In this document: positions 7,253 to 10,575 of the stretch, in pieces | How positions within the stretch are numbered: the first letter of the stretch is position 1 | Layout: each line of letters begins with the position of its first letter | NCBI GenBank assembly: GCA_937993755.1 | Contig: CALKMA010000022.1 | Span: forward strand, 1 to 10,575 | Direction of reading: 5' to 3' | Length of the DNA: 10,575 bases | Source of the DNA: HGM13233 sp900762805 | GTDB taxonomy: Bacteria > Bacillota > Clostridia > Oscillospirales > Ruminococcaceae | Notes under the pieces: generated by a model | Told to the model about the DNA's origin: nothing | Databases searched by the model: none | Seen by the model: the letters and a program-made list of their open reading frames with translations, nothing else | Made by a program: the position numbers and the translations under genes

Positions 7253-7933
7253 TTACTTTGAGCTGGGAATGAAGGGACGCAGCGCCGCAGCCACACCGCT
7301 GATGGGCATCGTCTGCAGTGTGATCCGGCCGGGGCCGGTGATAACGGTGTTGAACAGCCCCTCGCCGCCGAGCAGCACGTTCTTGGCGCCCGAAATGGTC
7401 TTGATTTCCATGGTGCAGGTGGCCTCCATCATGGCGAGGTAGCCGGTATCGACCACCATCTGCTGGCCGGCGGCCAGTTGGTATTCCACAGCGTAGCCGT
7501 CAATCTCGACAAAGGCCATGCCGGAGCCGCTCAGCCGCTGCATGATGAAGCCCTCGCCGCCGAACAGGCCGGCGCCCAGCTTTTTCTGGAAGAAGACCGA
7601 CAGCTCAACGCCCGGCTCGCTGGCGAGAAAGGCGCTTTTCTGCACGATGACGGGGTGCTCCGGCGTAATGCTGATGGGAACGATGGAGCCGGGGAAGCTG
7701 GAAGCAAAGGCGATCATGCCGGGGCCGCCCATCGCCGTATAGCGGTTCTGGAACATCGCTTCACCGGCTAGAAGGCGGCCAAAGGCTTTGCCGACGCCGC
7801 CGTTGCTGGTGGTCTCCATCCTCATGTTGGGGGTCATCCAGCTCATGCTGCCGCGCTCGGTGATCATTTGCTCGCCGGCCTCCAGCGTGCAGGTGACAAC
7901 GGGCAGCGGCGTTCCGAGGATATCGTATTTCAT
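7253..7933 (-). CDS. AIM24 / TIGR00266 family protein
   Basis: The 226-residue product belongs to the AIM24 family (formerly DUF124; TIGR00266), named after a yeast mitochondrial protein and found widely in bacteria without a settled biochemical role. Visible family marks are the opening MKYDILGTPLPVV, ITERGSMSWM, the Gly-rich segment with GGVGKAFGRLLAGE and FQNRYTA, FASSFPGSIVPI, and GLFGGEGFIMQRLSG in the second half. The repeated Gly-rich turns fit an all-beta fold. No signal peptide or membrane segment is seen. The frame runs upstream to 7999, but the ATG at 7933 is preferred because AAAGGA lies about nine bases before it and the longer form would overlap the promoter. It stands alone between its promoter and a strong terminator, so it is monocistronic. 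Confidence 0.92.
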   Translation of the reverse strand: MKYDILGTPLPVVTCTLEAGEQMITERGSMSWMTPNMRMETTSNGGVGKAFGRLLAGEAMFQNRYTAMGGPGMIAFASSFPGSIVPISITPEHPVIVQKSAFLASEPGVELSVFFQKKLGAGLFGGEGFIMQRLSGSGMAFVEIDGYAVEYQLAAGQQMVVDTGYLAMMEATCTMEIKTISGAKNVLLGGEGLFNTVITGPGRITLQTMPISGVAAALRPFIPSSK

Positions 7934-7970
7934 GTTGGTTTCCTTTCCCAGTTTATTTATGATACCTCTA

Positions 7971-7999
7971 ATTATAACACGAGGGCGCTGCTTTGTCAA
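7971..7999 (-). promoter_or_regulatory. Fully consensus sigma-A promoter of the AIM24-family gene
   Basis: On the minus strand TTGACA (7999-7994) and TATAAT (7976-7971) are both perfect and separated by 17 bases. Transcription should begin near 7964, some 30 bases before the start codon. The -35 box is part of one of three repeats described separately. Confidence 0.88.
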
Positions 8000-8052
8000 C
8001 GCAGGGACACGGCTTTGTCAATGTTATATAGACATGAGTCCGGCTTTGTTAA
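7990..8052. repeat. Three direct copies of GCTTTGT(C/T)AA upstream of the AIM24-family gene
   Basis: Copies lie at 7990-7999, 8012-8021 and 8043-8052 (plus-strand reading), with start-to-start distances of 22 and 31 bases, close to two and three helical turns. The first contains the -35 box of the main promoter. The third (TTAACA on the minus strand) is followed after 18 bases by TATAAC (8028-8023), so it could be a second, weaker promoter. The set may be tandem promoter duplication, an operator array, or both. Confidence 0.6.
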
Positions 8053-8108
8053 TCGGACAGGGGTAAAGTTTGTCAGTGGATACCGTCGGTTCGTTTGCTG
8101 GAAGGCTC

Positions 8109-9319
<1,211 letters not shown>

Positions 9320-9394
9320 GGGTAGAAGGCGTGTGCCGATAAGACAGTAATTTGAGAAAATTACGAAATTGGCAGCTGCGAAACAGGATTGGAC

Positions 9395-9437
9395 AAAACA
9401 GGCGACATTCAACTTCGGTTGGATGCCGCCTGTTTTT
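9395..9437. terminator. Bidirectional terminator-like hairpin upstream of trpB
   Basis: AAAACAGGCGACAT (9395-9408) pairs with ATGCCGCCTGTTTT (9423-9436) with one mismatch, A-C on the plus strand but a G-U pair in the minus transcript. Inside is CAAC-TTCG-GTTG (9410-9421), which gives the very stable C(UUCG)G loop in the plus transcript. T-runs follow on both strands. On the minus strand it ends about 75 bases before the trpB start, so it would shield trpB from upstream transcription or act as an attenuator. Confidence 0.7.
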
Positions 9438-9640
9438 GTGCGTTTAAGGGTTGAGAATCACCTGTTTTTTGCGCTGTAAAGCAAGGATAACGAAAAGGGT
9501 GAAATAGTTATCGCCTCTGTGCGGTTCTTTTGTGAAACAGCGAATCGCTGCATAGCGGATACCGTTCGCTGGGGAGTGCGTATATTTGCGGTCGTGCAAA
9601 ATACCCCGTAAAACTGTAAAGTCGAAAGGTGTGTGTTTCG
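9438..9640. other. Non-coding region with nested inverted repeats
   Basis: No gene is supported here. GATAAC (9486-9491) and GTTATC (9507-9512) are an inverted pair 15 bases apart. CAGCGAA (9538-9544) and TTCGCTG (9565-9571) form a 7-bp stem that encloses a second hairpin CGCT-GCAT-AGCG (9546-9557). A rival fold CAGCG-AAT-CGCTG (9538-9550) is also possible. None is followed by a U-run. The hairpin cluster lies upstream of a broken mobC-like gene, so a transfer-origin remnant is a reasonable guess but not shown. Confidence 0.45.
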
Positions 9641-9742
9641 ATGCGGAGTATGTTCGACACGGGAAAAACAGGAAATCAGCTTGTATTCGCAGAAAAGTTA
9701 CATTTTAGGGTGATAACTTCCGAGTATTCTATTGAAAACTGA
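9641..9742 (+). CDS. Possible small ORF, 33 residues, function unknown
   Basis: An ATG at 9641 preceded by GAAAGGTG about eight bases upstream opens a 33-codon frame ending in TGA at 9740-9742. The product, beginning MRSMFDTGKTGNQLVF, is soluble-looking with no membrane segment or motif that I can name. The frame above it also reads like protein but is cut by a TAA at 9618-9620, so this may be the tail of a decayed longer gene. Its last codons overlap the -35 box of the next promoter. It could well be a chance ORF; the ribosome-binding site is the main support. Confidence 0.3.
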   Translation: MRSMFDTGKTGNQLVFAEKLHFRVITSEYSIEN

Positions 9743-9761
9743 GCTATCTCTGTGATACAAT
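9732..9761 (+). promoter_or_regulatory. Promoter of the GNAT gene (extended -10)
   Basis: TTGAAA (9732-9737) and TACAAT (9756-9761) are 18 bases apart, and TG stands one base before the -10 box, giving an extended -10 element TGATACAAT. The expected start of transcription is near 9768, about 40 bases before the GTG start codon. Confidence 0.7.
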
Positions 9762-9806
9762 ATGTGTACACACTAACAGTCGGGAGACAGGGCAAGGAGT
9801 AACCAA

Positions 9807-10313
9807 GTGAGAATACAACATAAAAACCTAACAATCCGCCAAGCCGAGGTTACCGATGCGAAGCAGCTTGCCGCTTGGTGGAATGATGGTGCTGTGATGG
9901 CACACGCAGGCTTTCCCAACGGCCTGGGAACGACCGAGGAAGAAGTTGTAAAAGGGCTTAGAAATGGTCTTCTGGTCGTTGAGGAAAGCGACCGTCTGAT
10001 TGGCGAGTGCAATTACCACAATGCGTCAGATGGAGTTGCAGAAATTGGCATTAAGATCTGCGAAACCGATTGTCAGAACCGTGGTATTGGCAGAAAGGTT
10101 TTGAGTATGCTGATCAGTTGGCTGTTCAGAAACGGCTATGCCAAAATCATCCTCGATACGAACTTGACGAACACAAGAGCGCAGCACGTTTACGAATTAC
10201 TTGGATTCCGCAAGGTACGAACCAATATCGATTCTTGGAAAGACCAGCTCGGTCGGCTTCAATCATCGGTTGATTATGCGCTGGTTGAGCAGGATTTTGT
10301 CAGTTATGAGTGA
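9807..10313 (+). CDS. GNAT-family N-acetyltransferase
   Basis: The 168-residue product is a complete GNAT domain that transfers an acetyl group from acetyl-CoA to an amine. The opening beta strand LTIRQAEVTDAKQLAAWWND is typical. Motif A for acetyl-CoA binding is QNRGIGRKVL (90-99), and motif B is seen in NTRAQHVYELLGFRKV (122-137). The overall pattern is nearest to RimJ/RimL-like and small-molecule acetyltransferases; the substrate cannot be told, and resistance or metabolite modification are both possible. The GTG start at 9807 is chosen because AAGGAG ends seven bases before it. The gene is less GC-rich than the core block. A mobC-like fragment begins 11 bases after its stop, so it was probably part of a mobile element operon. 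Confidence 0.9.
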   Translation: MRIQHKNLTIRQAEVTDAKQLAAWWNDGAVMAHAGFPNGLGTTEEEVVKGLRNGLLVVEESDRLIGECNYHNASDGVAEIGIKICETDCQNRGIGRKVLSMLISWLFRNGYAKIILDTNLTNTRAQHVYELLGFRKVRTNIDSWKDQLGRLQSSVDYALVEQDFVSYE

Positions 10314-10324
10314 GGGAGACACCT

Positions 10325-10396
10325 ATGCCGAATAAAGCAGATCGCAAGCGACCGATACAGGTCAAATTCTTTGTAGATGAAAAGGACTTGGCTTGA
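10325..10396 (+). pseudogene. Broken 5' fragment resembling mobC
   Basis: A GGGAG six bases upstream and an ATG open a frame of only 23 codons (MPNKADRKRPIQVKFFVDEK and three more) before TGA at 10394-10396. The RKRPIQVKFFVDEK stretch resembles the N-terminus of MobC-type relaxosome accessory proteins of clostridial mobilizable elements, which continue with a helical region of about 100 residues. Adding one base at 10393/10394 would let the frame run on as LIRAKM, the expected next residues, until a TGA at 10447. Thus there seem to be both a frameshift and a truncation. Family assignment rests on a short match from memory and is moderate; a genuine small peptide is the alternative. Confidence 0.45.
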
Positions 10397-10445
10397 TAAG
10401 AGCAAAAATGACAGCACTGAAACTGTGTGCAGAGGTAGAAAAACC

Positions 10446-10575
10446 ATGAACAAAGATATGTGCGTAGCCTGTGACGATGGGATTTTGAATATTCGTGTCG
10501 GCGCAATCATCATGAAAAAAGGAAAGATTTTGATGGTTGGCAATGACAGAGACTATCTCTACTCCGTTGGCGGCA
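10446..10575 (+). CDS. Nudix hydrolase, 5' part (cut by window end)
   Basis: An ATG at 10446 opens a frame that runs off the window after 43 codons. The residues GILNIRVGAIIMKKGKILMV, then NDRDYLYSVGG, match the first strands of a Nudix domain, where the SVGG leads directly into the Nudix box (GX5EX7REUXEEXGU). The box itself is outside the window, so catalytic residues cannot be checked. AGAGGT about 10 bases upstream is an acceptable ribosome-binding site. Nudix enzymes cleave nucleoside diphosphates linked to other groups; the substrate is unknown. It follows the GNAT gene and the mobC-like fragment on the same strand and may share their transcript. Confidence 0.75.
   Translation, partial: MNKDMCVACDDGILNIRVGAIIMKKGKILMVGNDRDYLYSVGG

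Noticed and set aside
7934..7999. N-terminal extension of the AIM24-family protein
   Set aside because: It would begin in the -35 box and overlap the promoter; the ATG at 7933 has a ribosome-binding site and the family-typical start.
9320..9412. N-terminal extension of TrpB
   Set aside because: It would begin within the terminator hairpin and does not resemble TrpB; the ATG at 9319 gives the expected N-terminus.
9320..9560. T-box or Trp-codon leader peptide before trpB
   Set aside because: I see no T-box consensus (AGGGTGGTACCGCG-like) on the minus strand and no cluster of TGG codons before the hairpin.

Overview
The window comes from a GC-rich, low-copy chromosomal region of a Gram-positive Clostridia-type bacterium, most likely a gut Oscillospirales/Ruminococcaceae-like organism. 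This is inferred from the sigma-A promoters (TTGACA-N17-TATAAT type), strong Shine-Dalgarno sites, a type III glutamine synthetase, the subfamily look of TrpB, and fragments resembling clostridial mobilizable elements. No species can be named from the sequence alone.

Layout. Bases 1-330 hold the 3' end of an unidentified plus-strand gene followed by hairpin-rich non-coding DNA that looks like mobile-element sequence. A bidirectional terminator (327-374) closes this stretch and also ends the next operon. Bases 377-5990 are a compact minus-strand block, transcribed glnN -> glmS -> guaA: a type III glutamine synthetase makes glutamine, and two glutamine amidotransferases consume it (GlcN-6-P synthase for cell-wall amino sugars, GMP synthase for purines). 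glnN has a near-consensus promoter and a hairpin-plus-U-rich leader that could be an attenuator. A strong terminator separates glnN from glmS.

Bases 6090-6450 are a divergent intergenic region. It carries the glnN promoter on one side and, on the other, a good promoter for an AT-richer plus-strand gene encoding a PPC/DUF296-domain protein. After a gap of about 380 bp and a 16-bp perfect terminator hairpin comes a minus-strand AIM24-family (TIGR00266) gene. It is driven by a fully consensus promoter embedded in three phased copies of GCTTTGT(C/T)AA. Upstream of it, also on the minus strand, is a solitary trpB interrupted by an apparent 4-base deletion, so as given it is a pseudogene (or a sequencing error).

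From about 9.4 kb onward composition and content change: a two-tier hairpin array, a possible 33-residue ORF, a GNAT acetyltransferase with its own extended -10 promoter and GTG start, a broken 5' fragment resembling mobC (relaxosome accessory protein), and the start of a Nudix hydrolase cut by the window edge. This right end and the left end both look like accessory or mobile DNA flanking a conserved core block. I see no CRISPR array, tRNA, rRNA or intact insertion sequence, and no clear evidence of a wholly new system. The most useful leads are the glnN leader, the phased repeats before the AIM24 gene, the trpB lesion and the oriT-like hairpins at both ends.
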